In this document: piece after piece, positions 13,832 to 26,849 of the stretch
How the letters are laid out: each line of letters starts with the position of its first letter
Numbering within the stretch: position 1 is the stretch's first letter
Source of the DNA: Axinella damicornis
Taxonomy: Eukaryota; Porifera; Demospongiae; Axinellida; Axinellidae
Direction: 5' to 3'
Length of the DNA: 64,000 nucleotides
Assembly: GCA_963931865.1 (NCBI GenBank)
Contig: OZ007512.1
Span: 3,554,121 to 3,618,120, forward strand
Program-made: the position numbers and the translations under genes
The notes under the pieces: generated by a model
Seen by the model: the letters and a program-made list of their open reading frames with translations, nothing else
What the model was told of the DNA's origin: nothing
Database searches by the model: none

Positions 13832-16138
13832 ATGGCACAACCACAGGGCCACTTTGGCTATCAGATCGTCCGAATCATCAAAACATCCTCCCTCGGTGTC
13901 GGATCATATGGAGCCGTCTACAGAGCTCTGTGTGATGAGCTACCATGTGCTGCTAAGATTCTTCACCCAACACTATTTGAGACGAATGACCCTGGTACAC
14001 GAAAGATCATGGAGCGATTCGAGCAAGAGTGCCAATTCCTGAGTGGTGTCAGACACCCCCACATCGTGCAGTACTTGGGGGTGAGTAGGGATCCCGAGTC
14101 TGGGCTGCCTGTGTTACTCATGGAACTCATGGATAGTAGTCTGACCCGATTCCTGGAGCAATCCGAGGAACCACTCCCCTTCCACACCCAAGTTGATATT
14201 TGTCACTGCATAGTCCTGGCCCTCGCCTACCTCCACTCAAATGGCATCGCACACCGTGACCTCTCCAGCAACAATGTGTTGCTGATTGGTCCTGGAAACA
14301 GAGCCAAGGTCACAGATTTCGGAATGTCAAAGCTAGCTGATGCAAACCCACACATGACCCCAATGACCACGTGCCCGGGCACACTGGCATACATGCCACC
14401 AGAAGCACTGAATGACCCTCCAGTTTACACTAACAAGCTTGACTGCTTCTCCTTCGGTGTACTGGACATTCAGATTCTTACTAGGCAGTTTCCCAATCCT
14501 AGTCCACCCTGTAAAATTATGGAAATTGATGACCCGCGATTCCCCACTGGACAAGTCAAAGTGCCTGTTCCTGAGGTAGAACGTCGCCGATCCCACATTG
14601 ACTTGGTAGACCCAGCCCACACCCTGCTGCCAGTTGCTATCGGCTGTCTGAAGGACAGAGACAGAGAAAGGCCCTCAGCTCAGGAGCTCTGCAATCGTCT
14701 AGCTGCTCTGAAAGACACCCCACAGTATGGTGAAAGTGTGCAGCAAGGACAAAGAACCACGACTGATGGAGAACGCGTGCGAATCAGAGAACTGCAAGTA
14801 GAAGCCCAAGAAAGACAAAGAGAACTTCAAGAGAAAGATCATACAATTGCCACCAAGGAAAGACAACTACTGGAGAATGATCGTACCAATGAAAGGCAAC
14901 TTCGTGAGAAAGACCGTACAATTGCCGCCAGGGAAAGACAACTACAAGAGAAAGATCGTACCAATGAAAGGCAACTTTGTGAGAAAGATCGTACAATTGC
15001 CACCAGAGAGAGCCAACTCCGACAGCTAAACCAACAGCTGGAAGCAAACGAGCAAGTAACCGCAGACTTCCAACACAAACATCTGGAAAGCGATAAAAAA
15101 ATTCATGACCTTGAACAACGTCTTGTGGCAAAGGACCAGCAAATCAGGAAGCTGCAGCAGCAGACCTACGATCAGCCAACAGCCAAACTCCAAGTCAGAG
15201 GTCAGAGTGCAAGAAAGGGACCACTCTGCTTACACTGGAGGAAGTGTGGGAGAGCTCCAGGTACGATGTCAAAACCATCATGTGTGGTGGATGGCAACAT
15301 GGCTTACTTCAACCCACACAATCATGTGTATTCCTATGACTCTGAAAAACAGAAGTGGTCCTCCCTCCCTCACAGTCCTCACAGATATTCCAGCCTGGCA
15401 GTAGTCAGTGGTCTCCTGACAGCCATCGGGGGATCAGGAATGCTGGGTACAAATGCTACAAACCAACTCTTCAGTTTGACTGGTGAGGGGAAGTGGGTGG
15501 AGCGCTTCCCACCCATGCCAACCAAACGTTATGCCACTGCAGCTGTGAGCAGTGGAAAGTCCCTGGTCGTGGCAGGAGGAGGTGGAGGGGACAACAAACT
15601 ACTGCACATAGTAGAAGTGATGGACACAGAGACTCTGCAGTGGTCCACTGCCAGCAGTCTACCTTTTGCACTCAGATACGCATCATCAACAATCTGCCAA
15701 GATCGCATCTACTTGCTGGGACAAGACAGGTGCAATGAACCAAGATCAGTGCTTGCTTGTTCCATGGCTGACCTCCAACAGTCTTGTCGATCTCAGTCAC
15801 TAGGAGGAAGGTTGGAGACCTTGACTCTGCAAGAAGTCTGGCACCGAGTCGCCGATCTCCCAGTTCACTCATCCAGCTGTGCCACCCTCTGTGGACAGCT
15901 GCTAGCAGTTGGTGGGCATGATGACAGCTGCAAAAACTACACTACTGCCATTCACCAGTACAACCCAGCAACCAACTCCTGGGAGTTCATCAGCCACATG
16001 CCCACCGCACGATGGGGCACTTTAGTAGCAGTCCTCCCTGACAACAAACTAATGGTGGTGGGAGGCTACACACGCAAGTCAGGTGGCATGGAAAGAACTG
16101 ATATAGTTGAAATTGCCACTTGTACCCACCAAGAATAG
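13832..16138 (+). CDS. TKL-like kinase / coiled-coil / Kelch protein, copy B
   Basis: A single open coding exon gives 768 residues from ATG 13832, 15 nt past the leader acceptor. The kinase domain spans about 15-295: G-loop GVGSYG (22-27), Lys42 in AAK, Glu66 (candidate helix-C acid), HRD 141-143 with Asn148, DFG 162-164, PPE 189-191 and the late Arg in RERPSAQEL. By motif it is catalytically competent. HRDLSSNN and GTLAYMPPEAL favour the TKL group over tyrosine kinases. A coiled coil follows (about 310-450) with five repeats, two shortened to 11 residues (QLLENDRTNER, QLQEKDRTNER). About five Kelch repeats fill 470-768 (VVDGNMAYF, LTAIGG, VVAGG, LLAVGG, MVVGG). The C-lobe is of the beta class, like copy D. 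A coil-linked kinase with a Kelch propeller suggests a dimeric signalling protein with a substrate or scaffold module; that role is inferred. Confidence 0.9.
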   Translation: MAQPQGHFGYQIVRIIKTSSLGVGSYGAVYRALCDELPCAAKILHPTLFETNDPGTRKIMERFEQECQFLSGVRHPHIVQYLGVSRDPESGLPVLLMELMDSSLTRFLEQSEEPLPFHTQVDICHCIVLALAYLHSNGIAHRDLSSNNVLLIGPGNRAKVTDFGMSKLADANPHMTPMTTCPGTLAYMPPEALNDPPVYTNKLDCFSFGVLDIQILTRQFPNPSPPCKIMEIDDPRFPTGQVKVPVPEVERRRSHIDLVDPAHTLLPVAIGCLKDRDRERPSAQELCNRLAALKDTPQYGESVQQGQRTTTDGERVRIRELQVEAQERQRELQEKDHTIATKERQLLENDRTNERQLREKDRTIAARERQLQEKDRTNERQLCEKDRTIATRESQLRQLNQQLEANEQVTADFQHKHLESDKKIHDLEQRLVAKDQQIRKLQQQTYDQPTAKLQVRGQSARKGPLCLHWRKCGRAPGTMSKPSCVVDGNMAYFNPHNHVYSYDSEKQKWSSLPHSPHRYSSLAVVSGLLTAIGGSGMLGTNATNQLFSLTGEGKWVERFPPMPTKRYATAAVSSGKSLVVAGGGGGDNKLLHIVEVMDTETLQWSTASSLPFALRYASSTICQDRIYLLGQDRCNEPRSVLACSMADLQQSCRSQSLGGRLETLTLQEVWHRVADLPVHSSSCATLCGQLLAVGGHDDSCKNYTTAIHQYNPATNSWEFISHMPTARWGTLVAVLPDNKLMVVGGYTRKSGGMERTDIVEIATCTHQE

Positions 16139-16189
16139 AACGTAATGTATACTATTTGTATGTAAACTGTTCTATTGCCAAGTGTGTTT

Positions 16190-16195
16190 ATTAAA
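16190..16195 (+). terminator. Probable poly(A) signal of copy B
   Basis: ATTAAA lies about 50 bp after the stop codon in an AT-rich 3' flank. Copy D has the identical signal and flank at 30780-30785. Confidence 0.5.
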
Positions 16196-16663
16196 GTATG
16201 TTTAAAAGTCAAGTTCATAGAATTATAGGAATGCATACTATTTGCATGCTCTTTATTATAACTAACTTGTGTGTCATACCTCGTCAAATTTACACATCAA
16301 GCCTGGAGTCTTGCTATGAGCTTCACTGCACTAGCACCTCCCGTGCACTGGGTCTCCCAGGAAAGTCATTCACTGCAGGGTAACATTCAGATTCATCACC
16401 ATGGCAACAAAGGATGCATGTTTAGATTACAACAAGCATTGGAACGGAGATGATCCCACTGGTCAGAGGGAACTACCTCCTTTCCACCAATACCATGGTT
16501 ACCATGGTTACCTTGGTTCTCACACACACACACACACTTGCACACACATACGTACACTCACTTCTGGTCCAAGAGTCTATCACACTCCCATAATGGTTCT
16601 ACGACCACCATCCCAGCAGTATGATGGTGTAAGCAACCAGCAATGAATATGCTTAACAGGTGA
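16196..16663. other. 3' flank of copy B; no further gene seen
   Basis: 16196-16300 is almost identical to the flank of copy D (30786-30880). 16575-16665 is the dispersed CCATAATGGTTCT module. A short (CA)n tract is at about 16520-16536. Confidence 0.5.
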
Positions 16664-16672
16664 AGTCCTTTG

Positions 16673-16785
16673 TAGTCTAGCCGCTAGCCCCTCTCCGCCC
16701 GGCCGGTCAAGTGGGCACTGGGCGAAGTGGCTTTGCCGCACGCCCGCTTGACCGGCCGGGCGGAGAGGGGCTAGCAGCTAGACTA
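16673..16785. mobile_element. Foldback MITE, 113 bp, with 9-bp target duplication
   Basis: The left end TAGTCTAGCCGCTAGCCCC matches the right end in reverse complement (GGGGCTAGCAGCTAGACTA), and both arms continue through CTCTCCGCCCGGCCGGTCAAG. Flanks are AGTCCTTTG (16664-16672) and AGTCCTTGG (16786-16794), a 9-bp duplication with one change. The matching intergenic sequence near 34713 (AAGTTCTTTGATGCAAG) has no insert. Confidence 0.85.
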
Positions 16786-16794
16786 AGTCCTTGG

Positions 16795-17329
16795 TGCAAG
16801 TGACTTTGTTGGGAAATTGCTAGTTACGTATGTGACAGAGAAAATCAGCTCACAATTCTTAACCATGCAATTAACCACTGAATTCTATTCTCTAGAGGTC
16901 ACTTTAGCTTAAACAGCTTAATAAACATACCATAATATCATTTGAAATATTATTTGGTCTCCAAACTTCACACCAATGCCGGTCCTGCAGACATCCTGCA
17001 TAGATTTGTGACTCTAGCCACACCCACTCATTAACTAACTTTCAAAAAGTCAGTGGTCTTGGTCAACAAATCATAGCCGTTCCGTCTTGTATTGCAACAG
17101 CGCCATGGCATGGCATGCACGTACTGGCAGCCTCTAATCCTCCTTGATGACAAATTGACTTTCACCAAACTTCAAAAGGTTCACAAAATTGACAGTACAG
17201 GTGGAAAACAACACACACTAATTGCACTGATATGTGACAAGCCAGCGACTTTAAGTGACATCACCTGATGAAAGTCTCAGATGAATACTTTTACTCATCA
17301 TTAGTGGCTATGTTGCTACAGCTGTCTCT
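16795..17329. other. Duplicated intergenic sequence, no gene seen
   Basis: About 16850-17290 resembles 34770-35120 (GAATTCTATTCTCTAGAG, AAACAACACACACTAATTG, AGTGACATCAC). No recognisable exon was found. Confidence 0.5.
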
Positions 17330-18860
<1,531 letters not shown>

Positions 18861-19120
18861 GGGAGGGGTTGCAGGGGCGTAGCTAGGATTTGGAGACTGA
18901 AGGAGGGACGGAGTTCTCAGCGCGCGCGAAGTGTGCGGCAAAATATTTTTCCTGAGTTCATTTATTACTTCCGCAGTGCGCGCAAACAGTTCCTCTCGAA
19001 ATGCTACAGAAATATTATGCTGGTGCACTGACTATCCCAGACTTGCAGCGTCAAGAGTATATACGCCGGCTCATGGTCAGCCTTGCTCCTGTCTCTGTCG
19101 TCAGATCGCACGCGGCGTGT
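18861..19120. other. GC-rich stretch, no gene seen
   Basis: It contains GGGGCGTAGCTAGGATTTGG and a CG-rich patch (CAGCGCGCGCGAAG, CAGTGCGCGC). It may be a transposon end, but no partner end was identified. Confidence 0.3.
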
Positions 19121-19149
19121 GCAAGGATCTACGACTCCGGACACACGCA

Positions 19150-19215
19150 TCCGCGGCTACTGGAGCCTGTGGGTCTACCACTACCTGAACAGAAGAGGAG
19201 CTATGACTGCAATTT
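19150..19215 (+). mobile_element. LINE reverse-transcriptase C-terminal remnant, short copy
   Basis: The reading RLLEPVGLPLPEQKRSYDC corresponds to the longer remnant ending near 27183 (ELLELVGLPLLEQRRSYDC). The following DNA (19190-19990) also matches 27170-28000. Confidence 0.6.
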
Positions 19216-19990
19216 AAAATCAATCATGGCCTGTGTGTGTCACTCCCAACGGCATTTTTACTTCTAGGCACATTTCTCATAACTTTAGGATGAATTCCCT
19301 GCAGCTGTTTGCACGGACTAATGCATTTCAGTTTCTTTTGCTCCTCACAGTTTCTTTATGGACCTCACTTCTCCCTGAACATGTTGCTGGGTCTTTTTCT
19401 CAGTTCACTAGGTAGTAATTGGATTTATCTTGCAGCCGTGGTTTTTCTGCGAGATACACAACACAATCTTGGCGGAGGCCTGAGAATGAGGCTACTGTAA
19501 GACAATGAACATTCCATGGTTGTTCTGTAACAGTGTGCATTCCTTGGTTGTTCTGTAACAGTATTTTGCAGGTGTTCCACTTTGTATATAAGTGCTGTAC
19601 CTGAATATTTGGCCAAGATTATATTACCTTTAATGTATTGCTCTTGTATTGTAGTTAACTTGTGTTGCGTTTATAACTGTACTGTACATGTAGCCATATA
19701 TAGTCATTTTGGGTATGCACTAAGTGCGTATATACAGTACTGGCATACAATAGCATACAGGTAATGCTATTGTATGCCCAGTACTGGATGTACAAACATT
19801 TATATATAAAAACTACTGATCCATTTGTTCCCATACTAAGATAAGGAATTACGTAGTTGTAAACTTCTGTTTGAAGAATAGTCTGACAGCACCAGTGATT
19901 TTGAGTATTGTGGCATGATTTTCAACAATACTGAAATACCGAAGTCATCAAGATCACTGAACCAGGGCCAAATATAATACCGCCGGGCCA
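19190..19990 (+). repeat. Duplicated sequence, copy 1 (partner 27170-28000)
   Basis: Shared blocks include ATCAATCATGGCCTGTGTGT, GGCATTTTTACTTCTAGGCA, GTACATG(T/C)AGCCATATATAG and CCAGTACTGGATGTACAAAC. 19730-19780 contains a hairpin (ACAATAGCATACA / ATGCTATTGT). No gene was identified. Confidence 0.8.
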
Positions 19991-20761
<771 letters not shown>

Positions 20762-20994
20762 GTGAGGTACTGAACTGAGTGTGCATACTGAAATAGCAGT
20801 TTGCAGCCACTTCTGCCAGTACTGATACTAGAATACGGGACATTGAGTGAGGTTAGTTAGCGGGCGTGTTTAGCTCCACAGAAGGACATCTGCTATTGTA
20901 TCAGTGATAGCAAACCTTGGAGTCACCTTTCTAATTGCATGAACTTAAGGTAGAAGAAATGGATGTCAGTATGTTGTCCTGTCTCTGTGCACAG
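20762..20994 (+). promoter_or_regulatory. Leader intron of kinase copy C
   Basis: A 233-bp intron runs from CGTCAG|GTGAGGTAC to CTGTCTCTGTGCACAG. The coding ATG follows at 21010. This intron is open in the coding frame, so a naive open frame would extend upstream to 20935; the ATG at MAQPQ is preferred because it is conserved in all four copies. Confidence 0.6.
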
Positions 20995-21009
20995 GTATTC
21001 AAAGTGACA

Positions 21010-23187
21010 ATGGCACAACCACAGGGTCACTTTGGCTATCAGATCGTCCAAATCATCAAATCTTCTTCTCTCGGTGTTGGATCATATGGAGCCGTCTACA
21101 GAGCTCTGTGTGATGAGCTGCCATGTGCCGCTAAGATTCTTCACCCAACACTATTTGAGACGAATGACCCAGGTACACGAACGATCATGGAGCGATTTGA
21201 GCAAGTGTGCCAATTCCTGAGTGGCGTCACACATCCCCACATCGTGCAGTACTTGGGGGTGAGTAGGGACCCTGAGTCTGGGCTGCCTGTGCTACTGATG
21301 GAACTCATGGATAGCAGTCTGACCCGATTCCTGGAGCAATCCGAGGAACCACTCCACTTCCACACCCAAGTAGATATTTTTCACGGTATAGCCCTGGCCA
21401 TCGCCTACCTCCACTCAAATGGCATCATACACGGTGACCTCTCCAGCAACAATGTGTTGCTGATTGGTCCTGGAAACAGAGCCAAGGTCACGGATTTCGG
21501 AATGTCAAGGCTAGCTGATACGAATCCTCGCATGACTCCAACGACCATGTGCCTGGGCACACTAGCATACATGCCACCAGAAGCATTGAAGGAGCCTCCA
21601 GTCTATTCCAATAAGCTGGACTGCTTCTCGTTTGGTGTACTGGGAGTTCAGACCATCGTCCGACAGTTTCCTGACCCCAGTGTACGTTTCAGAACGATAG
21701 ACATCACTGACCCAAGGATACCCAGTGGTACGGTCGATGTGCCTGTTCCTGAGGTTGAACGCCGCCAATCACACATTGACTTGGTCGACCCAACCCACCC
21801 CCTGCTGTCAGTTGTCCTCGACTGTCTAAAGGACAGAGACGGAGAAAGGCCCTCAGCTCAGGAGCTCTGTAATCATCTAGCTGCTCTGAAGGACACCCCA
21901 CAGTACGGTGAAAGTGTGCAGCAAGGACAAAGAGTCACAACTGATGGAGAACGTGTGCGAATCAGAGAACTGCAAGCAGAAGCCCAAGAAAGACAAAGAC
22001 AACTTCAAGAGAAAGACCGTACAATCGCCACCAATGAAACACAACTTCAAGAAAAAGATCGTACAATTGCCACCAGGGAAAGACAACTCCGACAGCTAAA
22101 CCAACAGCTGGAAGCAAATGAGCAAGTAATCGCAGACTTCCAACACAAACATCTGGAACAAATTCATGACCTTGAGCAACGTCTTGTGGCAAAGGACCGG
22201 CAAATCTGGGAGCTGCAGCAGCAGACCTACGATCAGCAAACAGCCAAACTCCAAGTCAGAGGTCAGAGTGCGAGAAAGGGACCATTCCGCTCACACTGGA
22301 GGAAGTGTGGGAGAGCTCCAGGTACGATGTCAAAACCATCATGTGTGGTGGATGGCAACATGGCTTACTTCAATACTTACGATTCAAACGTTGTGTATGC
22401 CTATGACTCTGAAAAAGAAAAGTGGTCTTCACTCCCTCAGAGTCCTCACAGCCATTGCAGCCTGGCAGTAGTCTGTGGTCTCCTGACTGCCATCGGGGGG
22501 AGGCTGGGTGTTACAAACCAACTCTTCAGTTTGACTGGTGAGGGGAAGTGGGTGGAGCACTTCCAACCCATGCCAACCAAACGTTACGCCACTGCAGCTG
22601 TGTGCAGTGGAAAGTCCCTGGTCGTGGCAGGAGGATATGGAATGGACAGACCACTGCACACAGTAGAAGTGATGGATACGGAAACTCTACAGTGGTCCAC
22701 TGCAAGCAGTCTGCCTTTTGCACTCGTATATGCTTCTGCAACAATCTGCCAAGACCGCATCTACTTGCTGGGGTATGACACGAGGAATGAACCAAGATCA
22801 GTGCTTGCTTGTTCCATGACTGACCTAATGCAGTCTTGTCAACTTCAGTCACAAAGAGCAAGGTTGGAGACCTTGACTCTGCAAGAAGTCTGGCACCGAG
22901 TCGCCGATCTCCCAGTTCGATCGTCCAGCTGTGCCACCCTCTGTGGACAGCTGCTAGCAGTTGGTGGGTGTGATGAAATGATTGAAAACTACACTACTGT
23001 CATTCAACAGTACAACTCAGCAACCAATTCCTGGGAGGTCATCAGCCACATGCCCACTGCACGATTAAACCCTCTAGTAGCAGTCCTCCCTGGCAACAAA
23101 CTGATGGTGGTGGGAGGTGACGCACGCCAGTCAGGTGTCGTATTTAGTACTAGTACTGATATAGTGGAACTTGGTACCCTTGAATAG
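21010..23187 (+). CDS. Kinase / coiled-coil / Kelch protein, copy C, with HGD in place of HRD
   Basis: One open coding exon of 725 residues from ATG 21010. The kinase has GVGSYG, AAK, DFG and MPPEAL, but the catalytic loop reads IIHGDLSSNN: the HRD Arg is Gly (CAC GGT GAC). Arg here normally couples the catalytic loop to a phosphorylated activation segment, so activation may differ; the catalytic Asp, DFG Asp and VAIK-type Lys remain, so it is not an obvious pseudokinase. Other changes are CLGTLAY for CPGTLAY and DGERPS for DRERPS. The coil has only two 14-residue repeats, the shortest linker of the four. About five Kelch repeats follow (LTAIGG, VVAGGYG, LLAVGG, MVVGGD). It belongs to the alpha class in the C-lobe with copy A. 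Confidence 0.9.
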   Translation: MAQPQGHFGYQIVQIIKSSSLGVGSYGAVYRALCDELPCAAKILHPTLFETNDPGTRTIMERFEQVCQFLSGVTHPHIVQYLGVSRDPESGLPVLLMELMDSSLTRFLEQSEEPLHFHTQVDIFHGIALAIAYLHSNGIIHGDLSSNNVLLIGPGNRAKVTDFGMSRLADTNPRMTPTTMCLGTLAYMPPEALKEPPVYSNKLDCFSFGVLGVQTIVRQFPDPSVRFRTIDITDPRIPSGTVDVPVPEVERRQSHIDLVDPTHPLLSVVLDCLKDRDGERPSAQELCNHLAALKDTPQYGESVQQGQRVTTDGERVRIRELQAEAQERQRQLQEKDRTIATNETQLQEKDRTIATRERQLRQLNQQLEANEQVIADFQHKHLEQIHDLEQRLVAKDRQIWELQQQTYDQQTAKLQVRGQSARKGPFRSHWRKCGRAPGTMSKPSCVVDGNMAYFNTYDSNVVYAYDSEKEKWSSLPQSPHSHCSLAVVCGLLTAIGGRLGVTNQLFSLTGEGKWVEHFQPMPTKRYATAAVCSGKSLVVAGGYGMDRPLHTVEVMDTETLQWSTASSLPFALVYASATICQDRIYLLGYDTRNEPRSVLACSMTDLMQSCQLQSQRARLETLTLQEVWHRVADLPVRSSSCATLCGQLLAVGGCDEMIENYTTVIQQYNSATNSWEVISHMPTARLNPLVAVLPGNKLMVVGGDARQSGVVFSTSTDIVELGTLE

Positions 23188-23640
23188 ACTCTACTTTAAT
23201 GTATACTATTTTCTACAACTGTTCATTCTATATCAATTAAGACTTTAAGCACATGGCTGTGAGTTGGGTGGTCAGGGGACGTACAGGACGTGGCGCACAT
23301 GACCTCTTTGTACTTACTTCAAGTTGACACTATTGCATGGACGTGTCAGTACGTCAGAGTGATGCACTACACCATACTCATGCAGATGCATGCAGTGAGG
23401 AGCAAGAGCTCAAGATACTGCTGGAGGAGAGAGAGCTGTTGTGCTAACATAAATGCAACACGGAAATTATATATTGCAGAAATCAATATGTACTCCTTTT
23501 GCTGTGAGTACTGCGTGGTACACATTTTAAAAATTGATGCCAATGGTTCGGAAACCTTTCCGTTGCTGGTCCGGGTTTCTGTTACAAACGCAGCTCTGGA
23601 AGATTTATGGAAGGAAACAAAGCTCTGGAAGATCTGTAAG
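23188..23640. other. 3' flank of copy C, no gene seen
   Basis: A plus-strand open frame at 23290-23808 shows no recognised domain and overlaps a duplicated repeat. It is not called as a gene. Confidence 0.35.
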
Positions 23641-24170
23641 TCAAGCTGCACCATTTTTTTTGAAACTTATGTATGTTCAATGGCAATGGCAGAAATTGAC
23701 TCTCGCAAGAAGCTTTCCAGTTTTCAGAAGAATCCTCCTGATTTGCAGCAAAGCTGCACCGCAAACAAATGCTTGAAAAGCGTTCCGAAACTCGGTATCA
23801 GTTTTTAAGACATGTACCGTACATAGGCTCCACATGCATACCTCAGCCCAGACATTGTAACAATCACAGCTTTCCACTGATAGCCTCCACAAACCTGAGA
23901 CCTGACATTGTCTGGTGGGAGGACAACTTAAAGAAACTATGGATGGTGGAACTACGTAACAGTGCCCTAAGAATGGGTTTCAGAATGCTGCAGAGAGTAT
24001 ATAATTTTGTTGGGGGGAAGCAACACTGCTCATAGGGGGTCAGGTGGTATGTCCCCCCAGGAAGTTCTTAGGCCTGTGAGGTGGCCTCTGGTGGTTTCTG
24101 GGGCCCCAGACCAGAAGGCTTGCAGCTGATGATGTCAACCATTGATGTAAGATGAAAAAATTCACCTCCG
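23640..24170 (+). repeat. Duplicated repeat, copy 1 (partner 33120-33650), possible retroelement remnant
   Basis: Shared blocks include CAATGGCAATGGCAGAAA, GATTTGCAGCAAAGCTGCAC, AGACCTGACATTGTCTGGTG and GGGGCCCCAGACCAGAA. 23887-23950 reads TNLRPDIVWWEDNLKKLWMVEL, which resembles a segment often seen near reverse-transcriptase genes of cnidarian and sponge elements; that assignment is tentative. Confidence 0.6.
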
Positions 24171-25076
24171 GCACATCCCTCCCACATTCTGCCAAACCTG
24201 CATGTTCATTACAGACCAGCGGGCAACCCCTCCTGTTCCACTTGATGGACGCACTTCCTATGAAGGGATGGTCACCTGCATACTGTAGTAGGTTGACTTG
24301 CCAGGTGGGGTCAGAGTGCGTGTAGCATAGTTCTAGCCTTTTCTGCAGTGTGTCGATGAGCACACATCCTCACCACCACGTTAAAGATACATGTATAGGA
24401 GAGCCACCTGATATTCCCCAATGTTGAGTTTCTCAGAATGAGGATCTAAGTACCAAATGATGTGACAGCAATGACTACAACATGGCAGGCTTCTGCAGAC
24501 TAAACAGGATGTGAAACACAGACTAAACAGGATGTGAAACACAGACTAAACAGGATGTGAAACACAGACTAAACAGGATGTGAAACCTGAATTAGCAGCT
24601 ACTAGCAATTCACAGACTACTATAGCCCAAGATATTACACTGATATTCAGAATCGGTTGTCAGTTCTGAACGTGCGCGTGTGCCATTAAATTCCAAATCT
24701 GGTTCTGCTTGTGAAGTCGATGCGAAACCTGATGAACAGTATTGTGTATGACAGTGAGTCTGTATTGCTGTGTACTACTCTGAGATGAGCAGCTGCTGCT
24801 GGTCAAGCATGCATCATGAACACATGCAGTGCTGGGCCAAACTTTACAGCTGTCAATAGCAGTGCTGGTGTGGGACCATGTGGCAGTGTGATCCCGCCAT
24901 CATCACGGCAGGAGATCGTTAATCCCATTCCCTCTGGAAGAACAATCGTTTCTCAGCAAACGACTCAGCCTCACATCAACCCCTATTGCATAGAAAAGGT
25001 CCTGAAGGCCATTTGTAGGGGACCAATAAGAACCTAAACCCTTCATGCCGCATAACACAATACAGTGTACGTACAT
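24171..25076. repeat. Gene-poor stretch with a 23-bp four-unit array
   Basis: The unit GACTAAACAGGATGTGAAACACA occurs four times at 24496-24587 (last one diverged). An open frame at 24816-25037 has no recognised domain. Nothing else was identified. Confidence 0.6.
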
Positions 25077-25590
25077 CAATCCATGCAACCACAATGAGAA
25101 ATGAAATAAGTGCAGTCCATGCCGATCACCATTACAGAAAGCCACTGTACGTAAAGCCCTTGAGTACTGTATAGTTGAAACAATGCTTTCAGGACACCAT
25201 TGACCTTACTAAACACTAGTTCCACTGGGTTCAAGTCCAGTGATTATGGTGGTAGGAAAATCACTTCAACTTAATTGTGTTTGGTCTTCACTAAAATCAA
25301 CAATACCTTGTACTTGATGGATTGATGCATTATCAATCACAACAAAAGAACAGAGGTTGCAAAAGGCATCAACACTGGAACCAAGCATTCTTATATTATG
25401 AATTGCTGAAATCTGTCTCCATTGACCGTTCCTTCAGCTAAGAAAACATCACGCACACCTTCAGAAGACACAACAGGTATGGAAGAGTATCGTACTCTTC
25501 TGATCGATATTCTGTGATCAACTGGAAGGATGCCTCCCAGCAAACTTCCATGCAGGAGGGGAGGATGAGATGCATGGCATACTTGCACTA
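25077..25590 (-). pseudogene. DDE-type transposase remnant (Tc1/mariner-IS630-like, DDE_3), copy 1
   Basis: On the minus strand, broken frames read RYSSIPVVSSEGVRDVFLAE, then VVIDNASIHQ, then FLPP(stop)SLDLNPVELVFSKV, then DCTYFISHCG, in that order. This is the order of a DDE transposase core: the second catalytic Asp in IDNA, a PPYSPDLNPVE-like block with its Tyr codon mutated to a stop, and a C-terminal HCG motif. Several stops and frameshifts make it non-functional. The N-terminal DNA-binding part was not found. Confidence 0.75.
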
Positions 25591-26840
25591 ACTCCCTCTC
25601 CTACCCAATTAGGGCATAAGAGCCACGCAAACCTACTGCAATGTCGTGGGTAGGAGGACTTGGAGGGAAGGTTCTAATGTTTGCCTCCATGTCATCAGAC
25701 TTCCACCCAACCCACACCTCACCCACTCAATTCCCTCCCATTCACCAGCCAGCCCCCACCTGTTCACACTCAGGGATTAATACAGGATTTTTTTGTTGGG
25801 GGCAAGAAACAACTACAGGATAAGTATAAATTCAGGCTCTAACGCTTTTCGGGCCCCAGATCAGAAGGCTCGCACCTGATGTTAAATTGAGTTATTATTA
25901 CTCAACTCACCTCCGGTACCAAGCATCCTCTGCTGTTGTTTCGGTTCTCCCTCCATCAGGTGTCTCCAGACCACTCAAGTCCTCGTGTTCAACACTGTCT
26001 GTCAGCTCAGGAAGAACAGACTGCGTGTGGAGGTAGACAAACCAGTAGAACAAGCAGTGTGTATTATCACAACACTACAGGTTGGGGCTGACAGGAAGTG
26101 CCATGCCTCAATTGCAGTCTCGGTTGACAAGTAGCGTTTGAAAAACTGAGAAGGTGCTTGTGGTATCCAGAGTAAGAATGAAGTGCAAGCGTTTCACTCT
26201 GTGCCTCATTAGCCAATAAATCCTCCTTTCCCCTACCGCTCTCCCCCTCCCTGCTCCACCCACCACACACACTTACCCATAGTGTGCACATGATGAGGCC
26301 ACTGGTAGGTTTGTGGAGGGTTCTGACCATTACCGTGGGGCCAGTCTGAGTTGTGACGATCGTGAGAGTCAGACATGTTCGACGTCCACATTTCCCTGCT
26401 GATCGTCAGAAGTAAGTGCATGTTCGGATGAGGTGTGTGTCATGTGACATTTATGTGACGTTTGTGCACGGTAACCAATTTAATACATTCAGTTACTGCT
26501 CTCTGGTATGTCTGCACTCATATACGTACACAATAAGAGTGTCGCCTACTCTCACACATTAGCTGTGAGGGAAGACTCACTGAAGGGCTGGAATTAGTAA
26601 ATGTTGTTGTATGTATTGTGGAATAGCTATCAGATACTCCTTACTCAACTAAATCTCCCACCTCCCTCTCCACCTGGTAACAGAGGGAGTTCACCGTCTT
26701 CGTCTCCCTCTGTGCTGTCAGCCACAGGCAGGCCCTCAAGGCAGGTACGACATGCTCACTGATGATTAAGAGGCTGGGAAGGATGCGAGGAAGGGAGAGG
26801 TGGAGGGAGGGAGGGGGAGGAGGGAGAAAGGGAGGGAGGC
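25591..26840. other. No gene recognised
   Basis: The stretch contains a short copy of the GGGCCCCAGA(C/T)CAGAAGGCT motif near 25850, a purine-rich patch near 26770-26840 and no splice-supported exon. Short open frames on both strands lack recognisable domains. Confidence 0.35.
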
Positions 26841-26849
26841 TATTAAACA

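Noticed and set aside
20935..21009. Upstream in-frame extension of kinase copy C, and likewise 28299-28406 for copy D and 5946-5993 for copy A
   Set aside because: The extension runs through the leader intron and acceptor, is not conserved between copies, and starts with different codons; the conserved ATG of MAQPQ is preferred.
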